DNA from: Deltaproteobacteria bacterium | Lineage (GTDB): Bacteria; Desulfobacterota; DSM-4660; Desulfatiglandales; Desulfatiglandaceae | Length of the DNA: 64,000 nt | Direction of reading: 5' to 3' | Assembly: GCA_019307815.1 (NCBI GenBank) | Contig: JAFDIV010000007.1 | Coordinates: 147,697 to 211,696, forward strand | Shown: in pieces, positions 35,239 through 44,678 of the stretch | How the letters are laid out: each line of letters opens with the position of its first letter | Numbering within the stretch: position 1 is the stretch's first letter | Program-made: the position numbers and the translations under genes | Notes under the pieces: generated by a model | Seen by the model: the letters and a program-made list of their open reading frames with translations, nothing else | Databases searched by the model: none | Told to the model about the DNA's origin: nothing

Positions 35239-37220
35239 AATGGACCTCCGGTTGCGGGCTTCACAATCGCCTTCTGTAAGATTTCAAGTAATCCATCATT
35301 TCGCTTCCTTCCAATTCCTAAATGAAGTATTTTAACATATTTTGGACTTCGAATAGCTTCATCGATCAACTGATGTTTAGTAATACTATATGGTTCTATC
35401 TCTCCCACGGAGCCTATGTATTCCAATTTGAGAAAGATTCTCAGTTCCTCAAGGCCATTTCCAATCAAATCAAAAAAGCTCTTTAAAGCTTGGATGGACT
35501 CCAAGCGCACAGGCTCATAGAGATGAACCAACTCCTCAAGACTGGAGGTTGCTTCAATTAATGACTCTTCTCTTTCCCGGAAGATCAGGAGCAAACGAGC
35601 AATGCCAGTCGCAATCCTTTTTTCCCTTGGATGAAAGGCCATTTCAGCGAATTGCTTCTCAATTACTTTAGCTTGAGTAGTTTTAGGTTCATAGTGCGAT
35701 TTGTACTTAACAATATGTGATAAAGCCCACTCCTGGGCTGCCTTACTAAGGAATGCTCCGCTATTTAGGGCTGATTTTAGTTTCTGTTCCGCTTTTGAGC
35801 TATCTATCATCAGTGTTAGCAAATCGTAAAGATCATCAGCGTTTTCGATTCGACCTTCGTTAGCTTGCTCAACAATAAAGTATGAAATGCTTTCGATCCA
35901 TTTATCTATATCCTTATGCCCTTCAAAAAATCTTTGTCGGGCGTGTTCTGAACAAGACCTCAATAAAGAGGGGAAATGGGTCCAAATAATCCACGTGTCT
36001 TCTCGAGGGAGTATGGCTTCAATCTTCTCCTTCCATCTTAGCCAAATATGGAACATATCTTGGGCTGCCTTGGATTCCATTGGGGCTCGAAACTCTTTCG
36101 TAAAAAAAGCAATAAGTAATCTTGTGCTGCCGGAACAAAAGGCTTTAATCATGTGGTAGTCCTTAAGAGAGTTGATGAATTCTATAGTAGAATTTAAAAC
36201 CCTTTCAGAGCGTGAAGGTATAAATACCGATGGACTTCTGGCTGGCACCCTTAACTCTTTTACAGCTTCAATTAGGATCTTGAAATACTGACTGGGATCG
36301 CCCTTACAGGCAGACCAAAGTAAACGGGATGCAGCCAACCTATTTTTTTCTCCAGACTCCTCGTGGAGGATATAAGAACCTAACGTCTCTTGCTTTTTCT
36401 TCCACTCAAGGTTGTGCAAAGTTTTAAGAGCGTATGCTCTGATTTTAGAATCTCTAACTCCAAGTAGATTCACTTCATCATTTTCAAGCCACTTTTGAAC
36501 TAAAGAAATCCAGCTACCTTGCATAGAGAGAATGTCTGATAGTAATTCTCCCAAGGCTAACAATGAGGTCGCTTCCCGACCTCTTGGGGAGGCTTCGTTG
36601 ATTACTTGGCATAGGCGATCCCATAAAGACTTCATTAGTGAATTATCGATTTTCTTGAATTCTGATATTTGATCGAAAATCAATTCAGATAGATCGATTA
36701 GTTGATCTATTTGGTAGGTTCCTATGGAATCTATAGAAAGCTCAGGGAAGGCATACGTTTCAATTTCATTATCAAGAGTTTTGTAAATCTTCTCTTTTTT
36801 ATCGAAACTTATTGACTTGCTTTTTCTTAGTTTTTGCGCAATCTTTTTCCACCATTTATTCCAGTCATGGCCTCTCGCTACTATGAGAGGCTCGAGGATC
36901 CCCTTTATTTCTGTCTGCTTCGCTTTACCTTTTGACTCTTTAAGAGCTAACTCAACGATTTGAGGGTCATGGGCATCAATGAGTGAAAAAACCTTCGCAG
37001 GTTCCTGAACAAAAACGGCCCCCAGGCTATCTCCAGGTATCTCCCTTATTTTCCAATCGCTAAGATCATATTGATAAGTGTTATCTTCCAGTTCGCCATT
37101 AGGATTACGGAATTGCACGAGAATGCGCTGAGCCTTTTGATCCAGCACTCTGCCAGGTCCCAATTGAACATGTCGGATAAACTCTGGAAAATGTGTTTTT
37201 TCGTTTTCCTTAATGGCCAT
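35235..37220 (-). CDS. Large helical protein with N-terminal Tudor/KOW-like region
   Basis: The 661 residues begin with a small beta-rich segment, LGPGRVLDQKAQRILVQFRNPNGE, followed by DAHDPQIVELALKESKGKAKQTEIKGILEPLIV. The W-x-x-WWKKIAQKLRKSKSISF motif resembles GreA-N-like or CarD-like interaction modules. The remainder is alpha-helical, possibly HEAT-type repeats (YALKTLHNLEWKKK, RLLWSACKGDPSQYFKIL). No enzyme motif is seen, so it is a likely scaffold. It is coupled to the Hsp70-like gene by a four-base overlap. Confidence 0.5.
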   Translation of the reverse strand: MAIKENEKTHFPEFIRHVQLGPGRVLDQKAQRILVQFRNPNGELEDNTYQYDLSDWKIREIPGDSLGAVFVQEPAKVFSLIDAHDPQIVELALKESKGKAKQTEIKGILEPLIVARGHDWNKWWKKIAQKLRKSKSISFDKKEKIYKTLDNEIETYAFPELSIDSIGTYQIDQLIDLSELIFDQISEFKKIDNSLMKSLWDRLCQVINEASPRGREATSLLALGELLSDILSMQGSWISLVQKWLENDEVNLLGVRDSKIRAYALKTLHNLEWKKKQETLGSYILHEESGEKNRLAASRLLWSACKGDPSQYFKILIEAVKELRVPARSPSVFIPSRSERVLNSTIEFINSLKDYHMIKAFCSGSTRLLIAFFTKEFRAPMESKAAQDMFHIWLRWKEKIEAILPREDTWIIWTHFPSLLRSCSEHARQRFFEGHKDIDKWIESISYFIVEQANEGRIENADDLYDLLTLMIDSSKAEQKLKSALNSGAFLSKAAQEWALSHIVKYKSHYEPKTTQAKVIEKQFAEMAFHPREKRIATGIARLLLIFREREESLIEATSSLEELVHLYEPVRLESIQALKSFFDLIGNGLEELRIFLKLEYIGSVGEIEPYSITKHQLIDEAIRSPKYVKILHLGIGRKRNDGLLEILQKAIVKPATGGPL

Positions 37221-37263
37221 CAGTTAACTCCGATTATGCAATAATTTTGGATCTGTCCTCTTT

Positions 37264-38265
37264 TCAAGTTGACAACCAAGGAAGACCTAATTTCTTAAAG
37301 GCTGACCGGGCGAGATGTTCTGCTGTTGGTATATGTCCCGTCCGTTTGTAGTATGAATCGATTAGAGACTTCTGGATACCGCGAACGTAAATTTCGTACT
37401 GTTTGACGGTACGGAATACTTCAAAGGGCTTTTCAGGAATTTTCACCGGTCGATTGCCTGCCATATGGGCGTAGACTATGTATTTGCCTTCTACAAGGTT
37501 TTTCGCCTCGTAAAGAAAGCCCATCTCTGAGACGACTTGTTGTTTCCGGCCTGAGAGTTGACCGAGTCGGATTGGTTCCGGTGGAACGTGAATTATGTCA
37601 AAAGGTCCCTTCTTATCTGACAGGAAATAGTCTGGGAACTGCTCGGGGCCATCTGGCAAGATTTGTGACACCACTTGGTCTATATTCACTCGGTTATTCT
37701 GATCTATTTTGACTCTTTCATTGTGCTCTTGGTCCCTTTTAAAAAGGCTCCTCTGGGATCTATTCAGCTCGCGTATCTTGTCAGCTTGGGCCTTAAGAAA
37801 ACCTAGAACCTGGGGAAGAGTGTCGATGCCGAACCTGATGCCCTTTTTCGTTGGTCCAGAATATCTCTCGCTTTTTACATATTCCCGGATATCGAGCTGA
37901 ACGAGGCCTTCTGGATCACGAGGGGGAACCATCTGGATAATCATATCTGTATCCTGGCGCTTGCTCGTGCGAGCGATTTCGGTTTCCTGAAATTTTGGGA
38001 CCTCGTTCTGAATGCTGGACAACTCGCTGATGAGCCATTCTAGGAGATGCAATCGGAGCGCCAAGCCAGATTTAGTTGGACCGTTGTACCTTTCAGTATG
38101 CTGGAATTTTCGGATATTTGCGTAGTGTGCCCCTTTGAATGTGGAGACGCTGAAGACGAGATCCGCGGTAGGACTTATCTCCAATTTTCCGATTATCTCC
38201 GCATTTGTAAAAACCTGACTCATGAAGCATAGCCCCAGTGTATTTAGAAACCTCTTATTTTTCAT
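37264..38265 (-). CDS. Tandem PC4-like ssDNA-binding protein sharing a C-terminal module with the methyltransferase-like protein
   Basis: The 333-residue protein has two PC4/Sub1-like repeats. One is at about 43-82, with ANIRKF, YNGPTKSGLALRLHLLEWLI. The other is at 123-158, with LDIREYVKSERYSGPTKKGIRFGIDTL. PC4 domains bind single-stranded or melted DNA. Residues 195-333 (LPDGPEQFPDYFL..., YIVYAHMAGNRPVKIPEK, DSYYKRTGHIPTAEHLARSAFKKLGLP) align with the last 130 residues of the upstream 1167-residue protein. The start overlaps its stop (ATGA). Tight coupling and the shared module suggest the two work on one DNA site. Confidence 0.65.
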   Translation of the reverse strand: MKNKRFLNTLGLCFMSQVFTNAEIIGKLEISPTADLVFSVSTFKGAHYANIRKFQHTERYNGPTKSGLALRLHLLEWLISELSSIQNEVPKFQETEIARTSKRQDTDMIIQMVPPRDPEGLVQLDIREYVKSERYSGPTKKGIRFGIDTLPQVLGFLKAQADKIRELNRSQRSLFKRDQEHNERVKIDQNNRVNIDQVVSQILPDGPEQFPDYFLSDKKGPFDIIHVPPEPIRLGQLSGRKQQVVSEMGFLYEAKNLVEGKYIVYAHMAGNRPVKIPEKPFEVFRTVKQYEIYVRGIQKSLIDSYYKRTGHIPTAEHLARSAFKKLGLPWLST

Positions 38266-41200
38266 TCAGGTGGTTTTGGAAGCTCAAGTGCTTCAAACGC
38301 CTCCGCCGTGAGGCGTGTGGCGAGTTGTTGATCCAAGGTCCGCTTGTAATATGCTTCGTAAAACACGGCTTTTAGTTCCCGCAGATATTTTTCATAATTG
38401 TTGACCGCTCGGCTCACTTCTACGACTTTCGCAGGCATCTTGACTCTTGTGTATCCATTCTTATGGGCATAGAGAAGGAACTTTGCTTCAAAGGGGGTCT
38501 TGAGTTCTATTTTGAAGTCCCTTTCACCAGTGATCTCGCTGAAAAGCGGGGAGATGTGTGCCTCAATTTTACCAGATGGGAGTTCATGCTCGACAAATGT
38601 ACCCTTTGTTGCAGCAGAGGGGAGAAAGTCCTCGGGAAACCTGCGTAAACCATTAGGCAAAAGGTCATCTATGACATCCTGCCGAACCCTCTCGATGGCC
38701 TGGGTCGGACGGCTTCTGCGGGCCTTGCTGCGCATCTGACCCAGTTGGAGGCGCTCCATTACAAGGTTTCGCAATCCTTCATAAATATCATCCAACATCT
38801 TTACCGGCAGACCCATCGCCTTCAGGACAGCTCTGTCCAGTTCCTGCCGGTCAAGTTGCTCCAATTCATAGTCCACAGAACCAATAGACCGGTTGAGAAG
38901 CTTATCGAAGCATTTAAGGATGGTCTCCCGATTTCCTTTAGTAAAAAGCGTCAGATTTGGTACCATCAAATAATCTCGGGCATCCTCTACCTTCAATTCC
39001 AGTGCACCATCACCAAGCGTCACACGCCCGGTGAGCTCAATAAAAAAAGAGACCAAAGAACAGTTTAAGACTGCTGCAAGTAGACGAGCAATAGCGATCT
39101 CTTTTGGTTTCAAATAGTATAGCCTAGCATCAGGTATCACTTCATCTTCTGCAAATTTTTGGAGGTGTCGTTGGCCATATGCCTGTGTGAAAAAAATTTG
39201 TGCAGGCTCGCTTCTGTGTTCTGGAATAGCCCACCAACCCGGAGTACGCGTTTTGACTTCCGCCCCGTTAGGCCAAGTCAACCCCGCTTGGGGGCCAGTA
39301 GAAATAATCTGTTGTTCCCCCCAACTTATGTAATCTAATACAGATTGCTCGCCCATATCTTGGAGTTCTTTTTTAGATTTGCGACAAATAAAAATCCATC
39401 TGTCAAGTTCTGCTGTATCCACCAATATTCTATCCGAAGATTTTGGTGATTTAAGGAGGGGCTTTAAATATTGTTCAGGTATTTGCCAATGAGCGACTTT
39501 TTCTCGGTCAAAGTAGTAGAATGAATTATTCCCCGTCATTGCTCCCCGATGCAATTTGGCCACAGCCCCAAGGAGAACTAGCTTGTCTGCCGCTTGGTCC
39601 AATAGCTTAAAATAGACTTGAGGTGCCCTCAGATAGAGCCCCCACTTTACAGTTTTGCCTGCCTTCTCTACCTCCTGTCGCATTTCACCCTGTCGGCGCA
39701 GACGAATACGGAAGTCATCATTTTCCACCGTATCTATACCGATAAGGCTGGTTGTCGCCTTTCCGTTCTTAATTTTTACGTGATGGCTGTCGCAGGCTTC
39801 GATTCGGCCAACTATCCGTTTAAGTCTTGACCATCGATTCGCAGCTTCCATTTTCATGTCTTCCGGAACAAGATCCTTTAGACGGCGTTTCATTTTCACA
39901 AACTTCGCGATATGATCATCCCGGCTTTCCGAATTGTCACAACGTTCCACAACAGTAACGATGGTATTGACGGATGCCTCCTCGAACCAGGGCTCACAAC
40001 GGCTTTCCAGGATTGCAATGATCTTGAAGTGGTCAAGGAAAAACCTCTGAAGCAGATAGCCAAAATTCACATCGATCCATGCATTTGAGGTCACAATACC
40101 CATACGGCCCCCCGGTTTGAGGAAGCGTGCAGCGTGGAAGAACAGGTAAGCATAGATATCTGCATAAGTAGAGATGCGGAGCTGGAGCTTTTTTCGATCG
40201 CAACTCTTGTGTTTTCCGAGTCTAATAAAACGGTCAAGCTCTGACTGCATTTTCTTTGTCGGGTACTTGAAGAGTTGTGGGCTTTCGTCAAACCAGTCCT
40301 TTATGAGGGTTTGCCGTAAGAAATCGCGATAGCCTTTGACCCGTTTTTCTATTTTGTCTTGAGAGATATAAGGGAAATTACCTACGACAGCGTCGAACTG
40401 GGGTATGGTTTCGTCAACAAATTCTGGGGCTTCACCTGATGCCTTAGGTGGAGGAAATTTGAAAACAGCACCGTTGGAGACCTTAAAGAAATCTTCGCAC
40501 ACAATACGGGGAAAGTTGCCGTGATCAGCCATTCGCTGCCGGAACAAGTTTATGGTAGCAAGTTCGGCAGGAAACGGGGCAATATCTACACCCCATAACT
40601 GCTGAAGGAGCTTTGTGTGCTCACGCCTGCCCAGATGAAGGAGGGTGGGGTCCAAGATACGGTCATTAGCGGAATGGAGGCAAAAAGCCAGAATGATATC
40701 CACAAGATTCTCAGGAGTGAAGTACTGACCGAGGGAATGTCTTTCTTCCTTGGGGATGAGGCGTTCAAAAACTTCACCTATGACGTCCTGTGGCAGGCTG
40801 GCAAAGTCACGGGTATTAAGATCTCCCACAAGGGCCGCAAGCTCTAAAGAGGCCTTTCGAGGAAAGGGAATGGAATCAACGATGTCCTCTTGAAACACGG
40901 CGTGGTAATCCACTTCAAGGGCTTTGCGGAAACAACGACGGAGTGTTGGGAGCACTTGGGATGAGTCAAGACCATTGAGATCTAACTCAGGAAGTTGCCG
41001 CGCCGAGCGGCGCAGGCTTTGATAGAAGATAATCTTCCCAAGCAGGCGATAGACGATCTGTCTGGAGACAGACTCGGAAAACTCCTCACTCTTGACGTCA
41101 GCGGGAATGCCCTGGAGAACAGCCCAGTTTGCAATCTGTTCCCGAAATAGGGGATCACGTTCCAAGGTAAGACTAAGAGACCCCTTTATGTGCGGATACA

Positions 41201-41765
41201 TAACGGCAACGGCCTCAGTTAGGCGGTGAACAAAAAAGTCTGCATCAATGTCGACCAATTCAAGCCGGCCATCTGTGTGAAGTCTGTGAAGATCCGAGAG
41301 AATTTCCCGAGCCCGTTGCTTGAGAGCAATTCTGGTCTGTTCGTGCATCGGGAAATTTGGGCTGATCTCGATTTGGAAGATGTCAAAGTAGTTTTTTATC
41401 TGATAACCGCCGGATACTGGGGTGCCTTTTTTCGGGGTGGTCCAGAGGGCTGTATCCTTAAGGTTCCAAGTTAGAAAGTAGGGGCATTTTCGTGCTCTGG
41501 CTCTGAGGGCTGCATGTTCCAGCAGTGCAGGCTGGTCTGGAGAAACTGCTGGCGTTACAATGCTCACTAAGCAAAGGTTTTTTTCATACTCGTCCCTAAC
41601 CGAAATCAAGCAACTAGAGACAATACCTGAAACCCCAGGAACGGATTCCAAAATGGTAGATTCTTTCGCGCTGAGCACATGTAGGAAGTTTTCCTCGACA
41701 GTGCTTGTAAGCAAGTCAAGCGTTTGTGGAACTCGACTATCACCCGTTGTCCTAACATCATTCAT
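38262..41765 (-). CDS. N6-methyltransferase-like protein lacking the SAM-binding loop
   Basis: The 1167-residue protein has an N-terminal restriction-like region, HSLGQYFTPENLVDIILAF (methyltransferase cap), WGVDIAPFPAELATINLFRQ, the catalytic-type motif GNFPY (NFPY variant of NPPY) and a target-recognition region. After RILDPT the expected CGSGTFL loop is absent and the frame continues as LLHLGRREHTK. About ten residues seem to be deleted in frame near 40650-40660, removing SAM-binding motif I. It may bind DNA without methylating. Its C-terminal 130 residues are shared with the PC4-like protein. Confidence 0.75.
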   Translation of the reverse strand: MNDVRTTGDSRVPQTLDLLTSTVEENFLHVLSAKESTILESVPGVSGIVSSCLISVRDEYEKNLCLVSIVTPAVSPDQPALLEHAALRARARKCPYFLTWNLKDTALWTTPKKGTPVSGGYQIKNYFDIFQIEISPNFPMHEQTRIALKQRAREILSDLHRLHTDGRLELVDIDADFFVHRLTEAVAVMYPHIKGSLSLTLERDPLFREQIANWAVLQGIPADVKSEEFSESVSRQIVYRLLGKIIFYQSLRRSARQLPELDLNGLDSSQVLPTLRRCFRKALEVDYHAVFQEDIVDSIPFPRKASLELAALVGDLNTRDFASLPQDVIGEVFERLIPKEERHSLGQYFTPENLVDIILAFCLHSANDRILDPTLLHLGRREHTKLLQQLWGVDIAPFPAELATINLFRQRMADHGNFPRIVCEDFFKVSNGAVFKFPPPKASGEAPEFVDETIPQFDAVVGNFPYISQDKIEKRVKGYRDFLRQTLIKDWFDESPQLFKYPTKKMQSELDRFIRLGKHKSCDRKKLQLRISTYADIYAYLFFHAARFLKPGGRMGIVTSNAWIDVNFGYLLQRFFLDHFKIIAILESRCEPWFEEASVNTIVTVVERCDNSESRDDHIAKFVKMKRRLKDLVPEDMKMEAANRWSRLKRIVGRIEACDSHHVKIKNGKATTSLIGIDTVENDDFRIRLRRQGEMRQEVEKAGKTVKWGLYLRAPQVYFKLLDQAADKLVLLGAVAKLHRGAMTGNNSFYYFDREKVAHWQIPEQYLKPLLKSPKSSDRILVDTAELDRWIFICRKSKKELQDMGEQSVLDYISWGEQQIISTGPQAGLTWPNGAEVKTRTPGWWAIPEHRSEPAQIFFTQAYGQRHLQKFAEDEVIPDARLYYLKPKEIAIARLLAAVLNCSLVSFFIELTGRVTLGDGALELKVEDARDYLMVPNLTLFTKGNRETILKCFDKLLNRSIGSVDYELEQLDRQELDRAVLKAMGLPVKMLDDIYEGLRNLVMERLQLGQMRSKARRSRPTQAIERVRQDVIDDLLPNGLRRFPEDFLPSAATKGTFVEHELPSGKIEAHISPLFSEITGERDFKIELKTPFEAKFLLYAHKNGYTRVKMPAKVVEVSRAVNNYEKYLRELKAVFYEAYYKRTLDQQLATRLTAEAFEALELPKPPE

Positions 41766-41790
41766 GTTTCGGCTCTTTGCTCGTAGCCAT

Positions 41791-43026
41791 TTACGGCTTT
41801 TTCAAAAATTTTACATGCGCCAGGTTACCCATACGATCTACGGTGAACCGCAAGCAATCCGGATGTTCCTTCTGGTATTGTCTGAGCGCTTCAAAAGAGT
41901 TTGTAAGCTCAAAATAGAACCCTGTCTTGCTGATTGATCGCGAGAGGGTCAAAAGGGATATCTCCAAAATAGGGGCATAGCCAAGGTTGCTTTTGAGTTC
42001 CATCCAACTCTTGTGAAGAGCTCTTACAAGGGTTGGTATGTGTTTTCTATGCCTGGGACGCTTTGAAAAGAGTGGAGCACAGGCACTAAAAAACCTATTT
42101 TGAAGAAAATCCGGAAGGTCTTTGCAATTCACGAGAGTAGAGAAAAAGGCATGGCCTTTGTTGCTGAGGCTGTATTGATACCGGAAAGGATCGGATTTTT
42201 CCAATAACCCAAGATCAACATACGGTTCAAGTCGGCACCGGATAGCCTCTTCACGTGCGCCACCTCCGGTGTAGGTCTTGCCCTTCCACTTGGAAATGCT
42301 TTCTGCCATTCGAAGGAGTTTTTCGAGCTTTTCTCGCTCTTCGATAGTGAGGTTTCGTTTGCTTTCTATCCTCTCGATCTCCCTATAGACTTCGGGTAGG
42401 TAATCACCGGCCTCACGATCAGAAAAACTGTCATGTCGGTGGGAAAGAATTTGACGGAAAAGAAGACGGACGACATCTCCATCTCTCTCTATGAAACAAT
42501 AGAGCAGAAACAATGCTTGCGATGGGCTAATAGCAAACGGATTGCAATCCGAAACATATTTAGCAAAGGCTATTCGTTCCCTGTTAGAACAAAGTTTTAG
42601 CAGTGAAATGCCCCGCACCAAGGCCGAATATGTCCCTTCTCTTACTAACCCCAAAAGGGTCCCCAGAAGCGTATATTTCCGCCAGTCTCCAAGAACCAAT
42701 TTTCCGGTTCTGGACGGAAGACTATCGGAAGCGAGATAGACATCCTGGATCTCTAAACTAACCGAGTCCGGTCCTTGACCAGTAGCATTCGGTCCGAGTT
42801 TCTTTTTCAAATCATTATAGACGCGGTCAGTAAGCCTTCGGTGTATATAGCTCTTAATTTCGGGTGTTACCGAAACCGTTACCCTGTGCGTGGCCGACTG
42901 GATAAGTTCCTTACCAAGCGTCTCAAAGTTTGATGTTTCCCTCGAAGCAGCGAGATGTGCAAGATGCTTGAGATAGCCTAATCGCTGCATACATCGGGCA
43001 GTGTTTGTGAATATTCGGGCAGCCAT
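41791..43026 (-). CDS. Hypothetical protein of the defence-like operon
   Basis: The 411-residue protein is mostly alpha-helical and basic. RCRLEPYVDLGLLEKSDPFRYQYSLSNKGHAFF resembles a winged-helix segment, so DNA binding is possible. The C-terminus ends YQKEHPDCLRFTVDRMGNLAHVKFLKKP. No enzymatic motif is recognised. It lies 6 bases after the HerA-like ATPase stop and 25 bases before the methyltransferase-like gene, so it is an integral member of the operon. It may be a specificity or adaptor subunit. Confidence 0.5.
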   Translation of the reverse strand: MAARIFTNTARCMQRLGYLKHLAHLAASRETSNFETLGKELIQSATHRVTVSVTPEIKSYIHRRLTDRVYNDLKKKLGPNATGQGPDSVSLEIQDVYLASDSLPSRTGKLVLGDWRKYTLLGTLLGLVREGTYSALVRGISLLKLCSNRERIAFAKYVSDCNPFAISPSQALFLLYCFIERDGDVVRLLFRQILSHRHDSFSDREAGDYLPEVYREIERIESKRNLTIEEREKLEKLLRMAESISKWKGKTYTGGGAREEAIRCRLEPYVDLGLLEKSDPFRYQYSLSNKGHAFFSTLVNCKDLPDFLQNRFFSACAPLFSKRPRHRKHIPTLVRALHKSWMELKSNLGYAPILEISLLTLSRSISKTGFYFELTNSFEALRQYQKEHPDCLRFTVDRMGNLAHVKFLKKP

Positions 43027-43032
43027 TTTAGT

Positions 43033-44412
43033 CTAAAAACCCCCATGCACACTGACACGAGGTCGTACTTCCAGTATGAAGCCTCTCGATGTTTCGGTAT
43101 CAGATACGAACGCCTGGCCTACATCTAACGATCTCATCAGCTCGTCAAAAGAGAGTTGAATATTAGAGTATTTGACATCAGAAGGTAAATTTGACTTAAG
43201 ATTCCTCCGGACATAGTCAATGTCGCCTTGAACGGTTAACTTGTGGGCGATAATCGTATCCACTTGGGCGAGAATCCTCTGGTCAATAGCTGAAGGTTGT
43301 TGCGTGGCCACAATAAATGATAACCCATAATTACGGCCCTCTCGAACGAAGCGAATCAGCACATCTGTGGCTGTGGTTCTACGCTCAGAGGGCAATATGT
43401 TCTGTGCCTCATCAATTGCAACCCAGGAAGGCGGAATGGCCTGGGCCGTTTTCCTCTTAAGCTCTTGTCCTCGTTCGGCGCTCAACTGGGGAAGGATTTT
43501 TAAATGCTTCTCGATTTCAGATGCCTCTATGCGGGCTGAAATGATACGCCGAATGAGAGCAGATATGAGCACGAGGCGTAATTCATCTGACATGCGGTTC
43601 ATTACTAAAACGCTAAGTTTGCCTGGCTGCAGAAGTTCGCCCATGGTCGTACCGTGTTCCTTGAAAAGAGGATTTCTTCTAAATGTGGTTAGTTGCTGGA
43701 TAACCGCACGTCTTGTTTCTGACTGGTAACTTTCCTGCAGTTCGCTATCTTGCTTTATGCATAAGATCAGATCCTCAATCGTGTATAGCTCTTTGGCCGC
43801 GTGATGTCTGGAACCCTGCTGCCAGCCTTCAAATACAACTTTGGTGTAAGTGTCGTTCAAGAGCTGTCCCATTCTGTCCTGGTAGATATCTAGATTGAGG
43901 AGATAACCCCAATCAGAAGCCGTGAAATCCGAGCAGTTTATGGCGAAATCCATATGCCAATCTGGAGTCGTATCTGTCCGTGTGCCTGCGGGAATCCAGA
44001 TTTGAGTGTCAAGTGGTTCTGGGATGAGATTCCACCCTCGTTGGACTGCATGCTGTGTCCGCACAACTTCCTGCTCTGAATCTGAATCAAGGGCTACTTG
44101 CATCCACTGAAATATACCAAGTGTATCAAAGAGCAATCCGCCCTGGGTGCGTGAGATGGACGAAATTGTAGTTTCAAGGTTTTGGGTACATAGGCTTTCC
44201 AATATTGTACCTAAGGTATAGGATTTCCCAGACCCACGTTTTCCAAAGATGGCGATAACATGAGGCTTGTTTACATCAAATCGGATAGTGGTCAGCTGGC
44301 CCGCTTCTGAAAGCCTTCCCAGTAGAATCCATTCCTCACTATCCTGCTCACTGCTTCCCACGAGGGCCTGTGAGGTGCGAAATAATCTTGGCTTTACCGT
44401 AAATTTTTTCAT
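43033..44412 (-). CDS. HerA/FtsK-like ATPase
   Basis: The 459 residues have Walker A GKRGSGKS (57-64) in HVIAIFGKRGSGKSYTLGTIL. Walker B with the catalytic Glu is in SWVAIDEAQNILPS, and a sensor is in IVATQQPSAIDQRILAQVDT. This is the hexameric HerA/VirB4 type that translocates DNA and often teams with nucleases in defence systems. An arginine-rich loop (RRIISARIEASEIEKH) precedes the ATPase core. It sits between the AAA ATPase and the unknown 411-residue gene. Confidence 0.85.
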   Translation of the reverse strand: MKKFTVKPRLFRTSQALVGSSEQDSEEWILLGRLSEAGQLTTIRFDVNKPHVIAIFGKRGSGKSYTLGTILESLCTQNLETTISSISRTQGGLLFDTLGIFQWMQVALDSDSEQEVVRTQHAVQRGWNLIPEPLDTQIWIPAGTRTDTTPDWHMDFAINCSDFTASDWGYLLNLDIYQDRMGQLLNDTYTKVVFEGWQQGSRHHAAKELYTIEDLILCIKQDSELQESYQSETRRAVIQQLTTFRRNPLFKEHGTTMGELLQPGKLSVLVMNRMSDELRLVLISALIRRIISARIEASEIEKHLKILPQLSAERGQELKRKTAQAIPPSWVAIDEAQNILPSERRTTATDVLIRFVREGRNYGLSFIVATQQPSAIDQRILAQVDTIIAHKLTVQGDIDYVRRNLKSNLPSDVKYSNIQLSFDELMRSLDVGQAFVSDTETSRGFILEVRPRVSVHGGF

Positions 44413-44432
44413 CTACCCACTCCGTGTACACT

Positions 44433-44678
44433 CTATCCGAATACAAGCGGTGCTACATCGTTGACAATCGCATCGTCCACTATAGGTTTCTGTTCATCCC
44501 ATGCCTGGATGGCGCACTCATTAATAGAATTGATAAGGTTCCGAGGAAGAGCCTTTACAGGGTCTTGCGAAGCATAATCGCAAAGAAGCTCAAATGCACT
44601 ATTGTTAAATGGGTATGTTTCGAGCGGAACGCCTAATTTTTCGTCTTGGATTTTCTTTTCAGCGGCTTCCTGTTTCAC
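44433..44678 (-). CDS. C-terminal part of the AAA ATPase (frameshifted)
   Basis: The 81 residues (KQEAAEKKIQDEKLGVPLET, then YPFNNSAFELLCDYASQDPVKALPRNLINSINECAIQAW) look like the helical lid of an ORC/Cdc6-type or MNS-type AAA ATPase: the Pro-Arg-x-Leu-x-x-x-Ile pattern is typical. It overlaps the end of the upstream ATPase frame by 20 bases. GTG is the only start and has no ribosome site, so it is most likely the shifted remainder of that gene. Confidence 0.55.
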   Translation of the reverse strand: MKQEAAEKKIQDEKLGVPLETYPFNNSAFELLCDYASQDPVKALPRNLINSINECAIQAWDEQKPIVDDAIVNDVAPLVFG

